In this document: positions 14,222 to 22,207 of the stretch, one piece after another
Layout: every line of letters starts with the position of its first letter
Numbering within the stretch: position 1 is the first letter of the stretch
Assembly: GCA_039819085.1 (NCBI GenBank)
Contig: JBCBSQ010000027.1
Span: 1 to 26,064, forward strand
DNA: 26,064 nt
Reading direction: 5' to 3'
Origin: MED-G105 sp039819085
GTDB lineage: Bacteria; Pseudomonadota; Alphaproteobacteria; Caulobacterales; Parvularculaceae
Notes under the pieces: model-generated
What the model was told of the DNA's origin: nothing
Database searches by the model: none
What the model saw: only the letters and a program-made list of their open reading frames with translations
Position numbers and translations under genes: made by a program

Positions 14222-14806
14222 TTAAGGATGCGCTCTCGGCACGCCAGTTAGCAGCGACTGGGTCTCGTAGAGCGGCAGGCCCACCACCGCGCTGTAAGAG
14301 CCGTTGAGCGCGCGCACGAATGCGCCGGCGCGGCCTTGAATCGCATATCCGCCGGCCTTGCCGCGCCATTCGCCGCTCTCGAGGTAGGTATCGACCTCCG
14401 ACGGCGTCAGCCTCTTAAATTGTACGCGTGTCGTCACCAACCGCGACGACACGTGGTTTGCGGCGCGGACCGCCACGGCGGTGTAAACCCGATGTGCGCG
14501 CCCAGACAGCAGCCCAAGACACCCCTCGGCGTCGTCGCGCGATTCCGTCTTCGGCAGGACGCGTCGTCCGACAGCGACGACCGTGTCCGCGCCTAAAACC
14601 AAATGGTCGCGCTTCACGTCGAAGACAGCGGCGGCTTTGGTCACCGCCAAGCGGAGCGCGAGTTTGCCCGGCGTTTCGCGGGCACGGGGCGTCTCGTCAA
14701 TGTCAGCGGGAAGGATCAAATCGGGCTCGATACCGATTTGTTGAAGCAGGGCGAGCCGTCGCGGGCTGGCGCTCGCGAGCGCCAGCGTACGTTCGAAAGT
14801 CGGCAC
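14222..14806 (-). CDS. maf: Maf family nucleoside triphosphate pyrophosphatase
   Basis: Maf proteins hydrolyse non-canonical or pyrimidine nucleoside triphosphates to monophosphates and are linked to septum arrest when overproduced. The 194-residue protein begins LALASASPRRLALLQQIG, the family's N-terminal motif, then has VLGADTVVAVG with the catalytic Asp, and GKAGGYAIQGRAG plus YSAVVGLPLYET. The IQG segment fits the YhdE (dTTP/UTP) type more than the YceF type. The GTG start at 14806 lies five bases downstream of the infA stop codon, which suggests coupling. Confidence 0.95.
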   Translation of the reverse strand: MPTFERTLALASASPRRLALLQQIGIEPDLILPADIDETPRARETPGKLALRLAVTKAAAVFDVKRDHLVLGADTVVAVGRRVLPKTESRDDAEGCLGLLSGRAHRVYTAVAVRAANHVSSRLVTTRVQFKRLTPSEVDTYLESGEWRGKAGGYAIQGRAGAFVRALNGSYSAVVGLPLYETQSLLTGVPRAHP

Positions 14807-14811
14807 CGGCT

Positions 14812-15030
14812 TTACTTGTAGCGGAAAGTAATGCGCCCTTTGGTCAGGTCATAGGGCGTCATCTCGACCTGGACGCTGTCGCCGGTCAGCACGCGGATCC
14901 TGTTCTTCCGCATCTTGCCAGACGTGTGGGCGATGATTTCGTGATCGTTTTCGAGTTTCACGCGAAACGTCGCATTCGGCAGCAGTTCTACGACAGTGCC
15001 GTTGAACTCCAGCAGTTCTTCCTTAGCCAT
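14812..15030 (-). CDS. infA: Translation initiation factor IF-1
   Basis: IF-1 is the 72-residue OB-fold factor that occupies the ribosomal A site during initiation. The protein (MAKEELLEFNGTVVELLPN, then LENDHEIIAHTSGKMRKNRIRVL, GDSVQVEMTPYDLTKGRI) is a near-canonical family member. The ATG at 15030 is chosen over upstream in-frame starts because a GGAGG lies just before it and the length is then exactly typical. It is the first gene of the maf/RNase/yacG cluster, with a promoter about 45 bases upstream. Confidence 0.98.
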   Translation of the reverse strand: MAKEELLEFNGTVVELLPNATFRVKLENDHEIIAHTSGKMRKNRIRVLTGDSVQVEMTPYDLTKGRITFRYK

Positions 15031-15072
15031 TCGGCCTCCAATGTGACGACGGACCATGCTCCGCCGCTACAG

Positions 15073-15101
15073 ATATAGGGGCGGTTCGTAGCTTTCGTTA
15101 A
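15073..15101 (-). promoter_or_regulatory. infA promoter, TTAACG-N17-CTATAT
   Basis: On the minus strand TTAACG (plus 15096-15101) and CTATAT (plus 15073-15078) are 17 bases apart, directly upstream of infA. The -10 hexamer is identical to those of the phasin promoter and rRNA P1. Confidence 0.65.
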
Positions 15102-15180
15102 CGCGCGCGGCAAGCGCCCTCTTGCACGAACCTCGCGAACCCCTCCACGATTGTTCGAACCATGTCGAAGGAGCACTGAA

Positions 15181-15843
15181 ATGCGGACGATATTGATGGT
15201 TGGCGCGGCGGCTTGCTTGGTCTCGGCCTGCGCCCGCGACGCCGCTGAACCCGCCGCGGAGACCGAGTTTGTCACGCCAGCTCCTGAAACACCGCCCGCG
15301 GTCGCGGACACAGATGTCGAAGCGTCTGACCCACATCTGACGCTGCTTGCAAGCGGCGCCGGCATAGGTCAGGCAAGAGCAAGCGGATCCTTGGGAGACT
15401 TCCGCTCCGCGATGGAGGGGTACGAGCTCGCCTACGAGCCGCAATACATGGTCGATATGTCTGCGCTGTGCGCCTACGAAAACGACGAGGAAGTCGTGTG
15501 CGGCCTCACCTGGTGGGAGGAAGAGGAGAATCCGGCGACGCGGTTGATTGGCGTTAAGACCCATTCCGACCGGTTCAAGACCGCCGAAGGCGTGGGGGTC
15601 GGCTCAAGCCTCGAGGCGGCCGTTGAAGCCTACGGGCAGGTCGAACTGACATTCAGCTGGGACAATGAGGGGCGTGAGTACGCGAATTTCGAAAGCGGAC
15701 CGGAGGGCGTTTCCTTCAGACCCGGACTCGGCGGCGAGAATTTCGATCATGCCGGCGCGTATAAGGGCGAAGAAACTCTAACCTCGTCTTACAAAGACGG
15801 CGCCGTCATCGAGAGCATAGAGGTCTGGTCGCAAGAGGGCTGA
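15181..15843 (+). CDS. Putative lipoprotein
   Basis: This 220-residue protein starts at ATG 15181, preceded by AAGGAG at a good distance. The N-terminus MRTILMVGAAACLVSACARD is a lipoprotein signal with lipobox LVSAC (Cys 17). A Pro/Ala/Glu-rich linker of about 45 residues leads to a globular, acidic domain with no motif I recognise. Conspicuous pieces are MSALCAYENDEEVVCGLTWW, whose two cysteines could form a disulfide, and a C-terminal SYKDGAVIESIEVWS strand. It diverges from infA and converges on UPF0262 with eight bases between the stops. Only export and lipid anchoring can be supported, and no function is offered. Confidence 0.8.
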   Translation: MRTILMVGAAACLVSACARDAAEPAAETEFVTPAPETPPAVADTDVEASDPHLTLLASGAGIGQARASGSLGDFRSAMEGYELAYEPQYMVDMSALCAYENDEEVVCGLTWWEEEENPATRLIGVKTHSDRFKTAEGVGVGSSLEAAVEAYGQVELTFSWDNEGREYANFESGPEGVSFRPGLGGENFDHAGAYKGEETLTSSYKDGAVIESIEVWSQEG

Positions 15844-15851
15844 CCGGGTCG

Positions 15852-16337
15852 TCAGCTCGGCGAGCGCGCGGTTCCCGCGTGCAAGGCGCAAATCAGGGTG
15901 AAGATTCGGCGGGCTGTGTCGAAGTCGACTTCGACTTTGCCCTTTAGTCGCTCTTCCAAGAGCTCGGAGCCTTCGTTGTGGACGCCGCGCCGCGCCATAT
16001 CGATCGACTCGATCTGCATCGGCGTGGCGTTGCGGATGGCGTCGTAATAACTCTCGCAGATCAGGAAATAGTCACGGATGATCCCGCGAAACGGCGACAT
16101 AGACAGTATGAAAGCGTGGACAGGCTCTCCGGCTTCGTCGCGAATATCGAAGATGAGCTTGCGATCCTGGGATGAAAGGTTCAGCCGGTAGGGTCCGCCA
16201 TCATGGCCTTCGATGCCGAATGTGTTCTCTTCAATAAGGTCGAAAATCGCGACGCGTCGCTCATGCTCGGCGTCAGGGCCCGTCGCGGACAGGCTCTCCT
16301 CATCGATGTCCACTGAGATGAGGCGTTTCTCAGCCAT
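15852..16337 (-). CDS. UPF0262 family protein
   Basis: This 161-residue cytoplasmic protein belongs to UPF0262, a family found in alphaproteobacteria next to hisD. Recognisable segments are ISVDIDEESL, ERRVAIFDLIEENTF, LILSMSPFRGIIRDYF-like (here FILSMSPFRGIIRDYFLICE), YYDAIRNATPMQIE and DMARRGVHNEGSELL. Its biochemical role is unknown. The ATG at 16337 is inside the end of hisD (eight-base overlap), so it is translated from the same mRNA; a longer upstream start would reach further into hisD and is unlikely. It is the last gene of the murA-DUF2948-hisD-UPF0262 unit. Confidence 0.9.
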   Translation of the reverse strand: MAEKRLISVDIDEESLSATGPDAEHERRVAIFDLIEENTFGIEGHDGGPYRLNLSSQDRKLIFDIRDEAGEPVHAFILSMSPFRGIIRDYFLICESYYDAIRNATPMQIESIDMARRGVHNEGSELLEERLKGKVEVDFDTARRIFTLICALHAGTARSPS

Positions 16338-17640
16338 CGCCCCCGCGCTCGCCCATCCGGATAGAAATGGACCGGCCATGGGCCGGCAAGCCCTCCGCTT
16401 CGGCCAACCGCAGAGCCGCGGCGGCGAGCGCGTTGAACCCCTCCGGCCCAGCCTTCTGAATTGACATTCGCTTCATGAAGTCAGTCAGCCCCAGCCCGGA
16501 TGAGAACCGGGCCGCTTGAGACGTCGGCAACACATGATTGGATCCGGTGACATAGTCGCCAAGCGCCTCTGGCGTCCAAGACCCCAGGAAGACCGCGCCG
16601 GCGTGTTTGATCGCGGGCAATTGCGCCTCCGGGTCGGCCACCGCCAGCAGCAAATGCTCTGGCGCGATCCGATTGGCCACATCGATCGCTTCGGCGAGAT
16701 CGCCGGCGACCACAAGCGCGCCGTGCCCTGACCATGACTCCCGGGCCCGCGCCTCAGTCGTCAGCGCGCCAAGCTGGTGTTTGATTTCCGCCCCGACCGC
16801 GTCGGCGAACGCCTCATCCGTCGTAATCAGAATGGATTGGGACGAGGAGTCATGTTCGGCTTGAGACAACAGGTCCGCCGCGACCCACGCGGCTTCTTGG
16901 TCTGGTTCGGCGATAACGCAGATTTCCGACGGGCCGGCGATCGTGTCGATCCCGATGTGGCCGAACACTTGGCGCTTGGCCTCAGCGACGTAGGCGTTGC
17001 CGGGGCCGACAACCTTGTCGACGCGTGTGAGCCGGCCGGCGCCGAAGGCTAGTGCGCCGACGGCCTGAGCGCCGCCGATCGGATAGAACTCGTCGACGCC
17101 GGCTTTGAGGGCGGCGTAGGCGACGGCGTTGGAAAGCTGGCCGCCTGGCGCCGGCGCTGTCATGACGATCCGCTCAACGCCGGCGATTTTCGCTGGGATC
17201 ACGTTCATCAAGACGGAGCTCGGATAGCTGGCGAGCCCGCCGGGCACATAGACTCCGACGCTGTCGAGCGGCGTCCAACGCCAGCCGAGCTCTACGCCCG
17301 CCTCGTCTGAAAAACGATGATCGGAGGGCTTCTGCGCCTCGTGATAAGCCGCGATCCGATCGGCGGCGAAATCGATCGCGTCGCGCAGATCCTGCGGACA
17401 ACCGGCCGAGAGCACCGTCAGGTCGACATTGTCGGACGTCAACAAAGTCGGGTCGAGCGTCAACCGGTCGAACTTCGCCGTGTATTCGGCGACCGCCGCG
17501 CCGCCGTGCGCGCGAACGTCGTTGAGGATCTCGCGAACCGATTCGGCCACGTCCTCCGGCGCCCCTCGGGGTTCGGTCAAGAAGGCGGCGAACGCTTCAT
17601 CGAACCCCTTGTCGCGCGTGTTGAATCGGCGAGCGGTCAC
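16330..17640 (-). CDS. hisD: Histidinol dehydrogenase
   Basis: HisD catalyses the last two oxidations of histidine synthesis, L-histidinol to L-histidine, with NAD and zinc. From the GTG at 17640 the protein is 436 residues, the usual length. Landmarks are VGVYVPGGLASYPSSVLMN, VDKVVGPGNAYVAEAKRQ, GIDTIAGPSEICVIA, the zinc/substrate region LLSQAEHDSS, the catalytic IAPEHLLL Glu-His pair and YVTGSNHVLPT. The reading frame stays open to 17718, but the GTG overlapping the DUF2948 stop (GTGA, 17637-17640) gives the family's normal N-terminus. Other his genes are not in the window, as is common for hisD in alphaproteobacteria. Confidence 0.96.
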   Translation of the reverse strand: MTARRFNTRDKGFDEAFAAFLTEPRGAPEDVAESVREILNDVRAHGGAAVAEYTAKFDRLTLDPTLLTSDNVDLTVLSAGCPQDLRDAIDFAADRIAAYHEAQKPSDHRFSDEAGVELGWRWTPLDSVGVYVPGGLASYPSSVLMNVIPAKIAGVERIVMTAPAPGGQLSNAVAYAALKAGVDEFYPIGGAQAVGALAFGAGRLTRVDKVVGPGNAYVAEAKRQVFGHIGIDTIAGPSEICVIAEPDQEAAWVAADLLSQAEHDSSSQSILITTDEAFADAVGAEIKHQLGALTTEARARESWSGHGALVVAGDLAEAIDVANRIAPEHLLLAVADPEAQLPAIKHAGAVFLGSWTPEALGDYVTGSNHVLPTSQAARFSSGLGLTDFMKRMSIQKAGPEGFNALAAAALRLAEAEGLPAHGRSISIRMGERGGDG

Positions 17641-18098
17641 GCGTGTTTCCGATCGTGGTCGGGGCGGCGCTTGGCTGACCACGCGGTGTCGGAGTCGAGA
17701 AGCGTGGCGTCGAGGCACTCCACCTCGAGCGCCATCTCGCCGTCGCCGGCGAAGAGGAGCTTGACGTGGCCGGCGGGAGCGGCCTCGCCCGGTTCGAAAT
17801 CGACCGACAACAATGAAATGATCATCTCCGGATCTGATTTTGTGACGCCTCGCGCTTTCACGCCAAGGACGCTGTCAAACGCCAATACCGCGCGCACACG
17901 TTCGCCGCCTTTCCGGCCCGGTCCAGCAGCTTCCCAGCGAAACCGATTGATCTCAATCGAAAACCGTCGACGGCGCGCGTCGAATTTGAGATCGCCCGCG
18001 CGGGCAAGGGCGTCCTGAACGGCGGCCGCAATAACCTTAAGGTCTTCAGGCTCTTCCGCCATCAGCCTCAGCGGCTTTGAGTCGGCGGTTTCACTCAC
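17637..18098 (-). CDS. DUF2948 family protein
   Basis: This 153-residue cytoplasmic protein is DUF2948, a family of unknown function typically found between murA and hisD in alphaproteobacteria. Visible segments are LRLMAEEPEDLKVIAAAVQDAL, shortened here to its core EEPEDLKVIAAAVQDA, then RRRRFSIEINRFRWE, RVRAVLAFDSVLGVKARG, IISLLSVDFEPG and VECLDATLLDSD. The start is GTG at 18098, overlapping the murA stop (GTGA), and the end overlaps the hisD start in the same way. This double coupling points to co-expression with both enzymes, but no mechanism is known. Confidence 0.88.
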   Translation of the reverse strand: MSETADSKPLRLMAEEPEDLKVIAAAVQDALARAGDLKFDARRRRFSIEINRFRWEAAGPGRKGGERVRAVLAFDSVLGVKARGVTKSDPEMIISLLSVDFEPGEAAPAGHVKLLFAGDGEMALEVECLDATLLDSDTAWSAKRRPDHDRKHA

Positions 18099-19378
18099 TG
18101 GACGGCCTCCGTGGACACGCGGCGTATGTCCGCGCCGCATTTGCTTAGCTTGTCTTCCAAATGCTCAAAACCCCGGTCGAGATGATAGATCCGGCTGACC
18201 ATCGTTTCGCCTTCGGCCACAAGGCCCGCGATGACAAGCGAGACCGATGCGCGCAGGTCGGTCGCCATCACCGGCGCGCCGCGCAACGCCGGCACGCCGG
18301 TGACCACCGCTTCCTTGCCTCGAACGAAGATGTCGGCGCCCAGCCGGCAAAGCTCGGGGGCGTGCATGAAGCGGTTCTCAAAGATGTTCTCGCGGATCAC
18401 CGACACGCCGTCCGCTGTGGCGAGCAACGCCATTAGCTGGGCCTGTAGATCTGTCGGAAAGCCGGGATAGGGCGCAGTGTCCACATCGATCGCTGACACG
18501 CGCGCGCTGTTTCGGCGGATTCTCAATGTGCCCGCATCGGCGTCCACGTCCACCTCAACGCCGGCGGCGCGCAATTGATCGATCGCAGCGCCTAGAGCCG
18601 CCACTGGCGCGTCCTCCAGCGTCACATCTCCGCCCGCCGCGGCCGCGGCCATGGCGTAGGTGCCGGCTTCGATCCGGTCGGTCATGACCGCGTGCTTGGC
18701 GCCGGCCAGGCGCTCGACGCCTTGGATGTTGATCGTGTTGGTCCCTGCGCCTTCGATCCGCGCGCCCATCGCGTTCAAGCAATCGGCGAGATCCTCGATC
18801 TCCGGCTCGCAGGCGGCGTTTTCCAGCACAGTCTCGCCCTTCGCCAACGCCGCAGCCATCATGATGTGTTCCGTGGCTCCGACCGAGGGAAACGGAAACG
18901 CCACTCGGGCGCCCTTCAGGCCGTGGATGGCGGCGGCCTTCACATAGCCGCCCTCGACCTTAAGGTCCGCGCCGAGCGCCAGCAGCGCGTCGAGGTGAAA
19001 ATTCACTGGCCGCGCACCGATCGCGCAGCCGCCGGGAAGTGACACGGTCGCATGGCCGGACCGCGCGAGAAGAGGCCCGAGCACGTTGAAGCTCGCTCTC
19101 ATCTTCCGCACCTGGTCATAGGGCGCGATCGTGCTGGTGAGTTCGGCTGCGTTCAGCCGGCAGGTTGTCTCTCCCTTGGGCCAATAGACTTCGACGCCGA
19201 GCGTCGACAACAGCTCCGCCAAAAAGCGTGTGTCGGCGAGGTTCGGCGTGCGCCTCAGCGTTACGGGCTCGTCCGTCAGCAGCGACGCGGCCATAAGTTT
19301 CAGCGCCGAGTTCTTCGCCCCGGAGATCGGAATGCGGCCTTCAAGAGGGCGGCCGCCGGTGATGAGCAATTGATCCAT
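18095..19378 (-). CDS. murA: UDP-N-acetylglucosamine 1-carboxyvinyltransferase
   Basis: MurA transfers enolpyruvate from PEP to UDP-GlcNAc, the first committed step of peptidoglycan synthesis. From ATG 19378 the enzyme has 427 residues, the typical length. SGAKNSALKL carries the Lys22/Asn23 pair, and LPGGCAIGARPVNFH carries the catalytic cysteine at about residue 118, the residue alkylated by fosfomycin, so the normal drug-sensitive form is encoded. TEHIMMAAALAKGET, PYPGFPTDLQAQ and TDLRASVSLVIAGLVAEGET are further family blocks. The in-frame extension to 19414 is rejected because it adds a non-conserved proline-rich leader. It heads a coupled unit with DUF2948, hisD and UPF0262. Confidence 0.97.
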   Translation of the reverse strand: MDQLLITGGRPLEGRIPISGAKNSALKLMAASLLTDEPVTLRRTPNLADTRFLAELLSTLGVEVYWPKGETTCRLNAAELTSTIAPYDQVRKMRASFNVLGPLLARSGHATVSLPGGCAIGARPVNFHLDALLALGADLKVEGGYVKAAAIHGLKGARVAFPFPSVGATEHIMMAAALAKGETVLENAACEPEIEDLADCLNAMGARIEGAGTNTINIQGVERLAGAKHAVMTDRIEAGTYAMAAAAAGGDVTLEDAPVAALGAAIDQLRAAGVEVDVDADAGTLRIRRNSARVSAIDVDTAPYPGFPTDLQAQLMALLATADGVSVIRENIFENRFMHAPELCRLGADIFVRGKEAVVTGVPALRGAPVMATDLRASVSLVIAGLVAEGETMVSRIYHLDRGFEHLEDKLSKCGADIRRVSTEAVQ

Positions 19379-19429
19379 GGCGTGCGGGCTAATCGCGGTT
19401 GGCGGCGGAGCCAAGGCCGAATTGGGGCC

Positions 19430-19618
19430 TCAGTCCTTTTTCTGAGGTGGCGGAACGGTCGATTGCGGCGGCGGAGAGGCGGTTTTGCGCGCTGCGGCTT
19501 TGCGCCGCCGCAGGTTCGCCCGAAGCGCTTCAGCACGGCGCGCGTCCCGATCGTTTGGTCTATCAGACGAGGTCACGCAGCCCTCCGCCGCCAACAGTCT
19601 TTTCATCTGATGCGGCAT
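19430..19618 (-). CDS. Small basic conserved-type protein upstream of murA
   Basis: This 62-residue protein has a central RRAEALRANLRRRKAAAR helix, strongly basic, and a Pro/Lys-rich tail. Small proteins with an EALRANLRRRK-type segment are common in alphaproteobacteria and their function is unknown; this is recognised from memory of that pattern, not from a search. The first ATG is at 19618, with a second in-frame ATG four codons later. No strong ribosome site is seen for either. It ends 51 bases before murA on the same strand and is divergent from tRNA-Thr. The basic helix suggests nucleic-acid or ribosome association, which is only an inference. Confidence 0.6.
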   Translation of the reverse strand: MPHQMKRLLAAEGCVTSSDRPNDRDARRAEALRANLRRRKAAARKTASPPPQSTVPPPQKKD

Positions 19619-19647
19619 GAGTTAAGGCGCAAGCCTTCTGTGTTCCG

Positions 19648-19722
19648 GCCGCAGTAGCTCAGTGGTAGAGCGCACCCTTGGTAAGGGTGAGGTCGAGAGT
19701 TCAATTCTCTCCTGCGGCACCA
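19648..19722 (+). tRNA. tRNA-Thr (GGT)
   Basis: The acceptor stem GCCGCAG (19648-19654) pairs perfectly with CTGCGGC (19712-19718), followed by A and an encoded CCA. The D-arm is TAGCTCAGTGGTAGAGC, the anticodon arm CACCC-TTGGTAA-GGGTG carries GGT, and the T-arm is GAGAG-TTCAATT-CTCTC. Confidence 0.97.
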
Positions 19723-19831
19723 TTTGCGACCTGGATTTGCTTTTCCGTTCCATGGCGCGCGGCGCCTCCGGCCGGGCAGGCCAGCGCGTTATGCGCGGTC
19801 ACGCTCGGGGACGCTTTCGGTCAGGTTGCGC

Positions 19832-21178
19832 TCAGCGACGCGAAAACGCGGCAATCGCCGCCGCCGTCATCGCTGTGACGCCGGTTTCAATCGCCGGCTC
19901 GTAGTCTGGCGCGAAAAAGGGTGAGTGGAGCGAAGGCAAGGCGAGCGCGCCTTGTTGCGCGGCTTCGACCTTGCTTGGGTCGACGCCGCCGATCCAGAAG
20001 ATCAAGCTTGGGATCTTGTCTTCAGTGCGGCTGTAGCGGGCGAAGTCTTCACCGCCCATGACAGGCGGCAGTTCAAGGACGTTGTTGTCGCCAATCGCGG
20101 CGCCGATCGCGGCGCCCATGCGCGCGGCGAGATTCGGATCGTTGAACGTGGAGGGCGTATAGTCGCTTTCCACTGTGATTTCGGGAGGCGGCGCGCCGAA
20201 GGCTTCAGCTTGCGATTCGGCGATGCGACGTATGCCGTCGAGCAGCAGGGCGCGCGTCTCATCGCTGTAGGAGCGCACAGTGAGCTTCAGCTCGGCCTGC
20301 TCCGAGATGATGTTGTGCTTTGCGCCGGCGTTGAAGGCGCCGACCGTGACGACGGCGGAACCCTGCGGGTTCACATTGCGCGAGACCAGGGACTGCAGCG
20401 CTGTGACGATGTGCGAGGCGATGAGGATCGGGTCGCGGGTCGTATGCGGATAGGCGCCGTGTCCGCCTTCGCCGCGGACTAGAATGTCCACAGAGTCGAC
20501 ATTGGCGAGCGCGTAGCCGCTGGCGTAGCCGACCTGTCCGGAGGGCAGGGAGGCGGAGACGTGCAAAGCCAGATTGGCTTCGGGTTTCGGAAACCGCTCG
20601 TACAAGCCGTCTTCCAGCATGGCGAGCGCGCCAAGTCCCAGCTCTTCGGCGGGCTGCGCGATCATGACCAATGTGCCAGACCACTCGTCCCGTCGGGCCG
20701 CCAGACGGCGCGCGGCGCCAACCCAGCTGGTCATGTGGATATCGTGGGCGCAGGCGTGCATGACGGGGCTTTCGACCCCGGTCCATGTGACGTCGACGAC
20801 TTCGGAGGCGAAGGGGACGCCGGTTCGCTCTGGGACTGGAAGGGCGTCCATGTCCGCGCGGATCAGTATGGTCGGGCCGGATCCGTTCTCCAAAACGCCG
20901 ACCACGCCATAGCCGCCGACACCGTCGACGATGCCGCCGGTGTCGCGCTGAGATTTGGCGCGCACCCAATCGTCGCCGACGCCGGTCGTGACCTCGAAGT
21001 CGAGCGCGCGAAGCTCCGCCGCCAACAGCTCGGACGTTGCGGCTTCTTTAAACGAAAGCTCGGGATTGGCGTGTAGGTGCTGATAAAGCGCCATGAGTTC
21101 CACACCGGGCTCGGGCGTATCGGCGGCGGCGAAGCCGAAAGCTGCGCCTGCGGCGGCGAGAGCGACGAGTCGTTTCAT
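19832..21178 (-). CDS. Secreted M20 family amidohydrolase/carboxypeptidase
   Basis: This 448-residue metal-dependent amidohydrolase belongs to peptidase family M20D (related to aminoacylase, hippurate hydrolase and IAA-amino acid hydrolase). The N-terminus MKRLVALAAAGAAFGFAAAD is a signal peptide, so it acts outside the cytoplasm. LHANPELSFKE, ILIRADMDALPVPE, the metal site HACAHDIHM, AQPAEELGLGA, the dimerisation-domain region GEGGHGAYPHTTRDP and the C-terminal MGGEDFARY metal ligand region are all present. A GGAGACCGCC precedes the ATG. It could salvage N-acyl amino acids or short amide-linked compounds; the substrate is not determined. It lies downstream of the PAS-domain gene on the same strand, about 100 bases away. 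Confidence 0.93.
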   Translation of the reverse strand: MKRLVALAAAGAAFGFAAADTPEPGVELMALYQHLHANPELSFKEAATSELLAAELRALDFEVTTGVGDDWVRAKSQRDTGGIVDGVGGYGVVGVLENGSGPTILIRADMDALPVPERTGVPFASEVVDVTWTGVESPVMHACAHDIHMTSWVGAARRLAARRDEWSGTLVMIAQPAEELGLGALAMLEDGLYERFPKPEANLALHVSASLPSGQVGYASGYALANVDSVDILVRGEGGHGAYPHTTRDPILIASHIVTALQSLVSRNVNPQGSAVVTVGAFNAGAKHNIISEQAELKLTVRSYSDETRALLLDGIRRIAESQAEAFGAPPPEITVESDYTPSTFNDPNLAARMGAAIGAAIGDNNVLELPPVMGGEDFARYSRTEDKIPSLIFWIGGVDPSKVEAAQQGALALPSLHSPFFAPDYEPAIETGVTAMTAAAIAAFSRR

Positions 21179-21200
21179 GGCGGTCTCCGTAATCAGCGCG

Positions 21201-21218
21201 GCCGCGATCGGTCGCGGC
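21201..21218. repeat. Hairpin between PAS gene and M20 amidohydrolase
   Basis: GCCGCGA-TCGG-TCGCGGC is a perfect seven-pair stem with a tetraloop. It lies 23 bases upstream of the amidohydrolase ATG and about 60 bases after the PAS gene stop, without a T-run on either strand. It may be a leader structure or a weak transcript end. Confidence 0.5.
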
Positions 21219-21279
21219 TGTGGATCAAAACAGACGGCCTCTTTCGCTTCGCATCAAGTCCTGGCGTTGGATTCGATCG

Positions 21280-21819
21280 TCAAGCGTGCGCAGAAACCAG
21301 CTTTAGCCGCTCGCGGGGGCGTTTGGGTTCGGGCATGACCACCGCGTTAATGCGATGACTCACAAGCGGACGCGGTTGTGGGTGCGCGACACGGATCGAC
21401 TGGTAGAGACCTAGAACACGCGCGGTGGTTTTGGGGCCTCTGGCGAGCGGCGCGAGCGTGATCTCGAGCTCTGTGCCGTCGCCGAACGCGGTTTCCGCCC
21501 GCGCTCGGATCATCGCCGGGGAGCTCTCTAGAACGATCGCGCGGACAATCGCGGCGGCTACGGCGCGATCGGGACCGGTCCACAATTCCTCGAACGCGGC
21601 GTTGGTCATGTCGCGGCCCAGCAGGATCGGCAGCTTGGCCCCAGAGACACGGAACGCGGCCGATCCGTCGGGCTGGCAAGTGAGCACGAAGAGACGACCG
21701 AGCAGCCCCGGAAACTCCTGGGCCGGGGGCCCGCTGGCGAGTTCTGATCCGTCCAAACCCATCCGACGCCACGCCTGCAGCATCGCCTTCGTATTCGGAT
21801 GGATTGCGTTGTTCAGCAT
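21280..21819 (-). CDS. PAS domain-containing protein (PAS_5 type)
   Basis: This 179-residue cytoplasmic protein resembles the PAS_5 group of alphaproteobacterial single-domain PAS proteins. The initial helix ends in MLQAWRRMG, then come LLGRLFVLTCQPDGSAAFRVSG, LPILLGRDMTNAAFEELW, AAIVRAIVLESSPAMIRA, LEITLAPLARG and VLGLYQSI, which is the usual order for that group. No kinase, GGDEF or DNA-binding domain is attached, so any signal must pass by protein-protein contact. It starts at ATG 21819, with GGG/GGAC-like weak ribosome sequence upstream. It diverges from the TonB receptor gene across about 390 bases. Confidence 0.82.
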   Translation of the reverse strand: MLNNAIHPNTKAMLQAWRRMGLDGSELASGPPAQEFPGLLGRLFVLTCQPDGSAAFRVSGAKLPILLGRDMTNAAFEELWTGPDRAVAAAIVRAIVLESSPAMIRARAETAFGDGTELEITLAPLARGPKTTARVLGLYQSIRVAHPQPRPLVSHRINAVVMPEPKRPRERLKLVSAHA

Positions 21820-22207
21820 GTCGTCCCGACCCTTCCTGCCGCCGGAGCCGTGTCCGCAAGGCGCGCGCCACGCTGAGGCGTCCGAATCGGCGCGATCGTC
21901 GCGCGTCCGGGGAAAGGCGCGAGGCGGCCCCTACGCTGCCAGGCGAAGTTCGCTCCGGAACGCGCGGGCGCGTTTCATTGCGAAACACATCAAAGCGATC
22001 TTAGCGGGGCGGGACTGCGACTTCTCGAAAGTGTGACTTTGTTGAAAGTTCTCTCAAAAACAGTGTGTTTCTCGGGTTGGTGTGTCGATCCAAAGCCACA
22101 CTTTTGGAAATTTGGCTTTTGATGGGTTGCCGCAATCGGCCGGGCGCTTACGCCTTCCACTGGGAGTGCGCGAATCGCGCCCGCTCACGCAAAGGGAGAA
22201 ATAAGCA
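21820..22207. other. Divergent intergenic region, PAS gene / TonB-dependent receptor
   Basis: No protein gene is supported in these 388 bases. The right half (22030-22140) is AT-richer and probably contains the receptor promoter, but I cannot name clear hexamers. It holds a small palindrome AAACA-GTG-TGTTT (22058-22070), an interrupted inverted repeat TCCAAA...TTTGGA with overlapping AAAGCCA...TGGCTTT (about 22090-22125), and a GC-rich hairpin near 22165-22187 in the probable leader. A ribosome site (AAGGGAGA) precedes the GTG at 22208. I find no convincing riboswitch core. Confidence 0.5.

Noticed and set aside
20259..20969. 236-codon minus-strand frame within the M20 amidohydrolase gene
   Set aside because: It is the same strand in another frame; its Arg-rich composition is typical of a shifted reading of high-GC coding DNA.
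22030..22207. Cobalamin or other riboswitch upstream of the TonB-dependent receptor
   Set aside because: Hairpins and a CCACTGGGAG-like string are present, but I could not assemble the conserved core of a cobalamin or TPP riboswitch in order.
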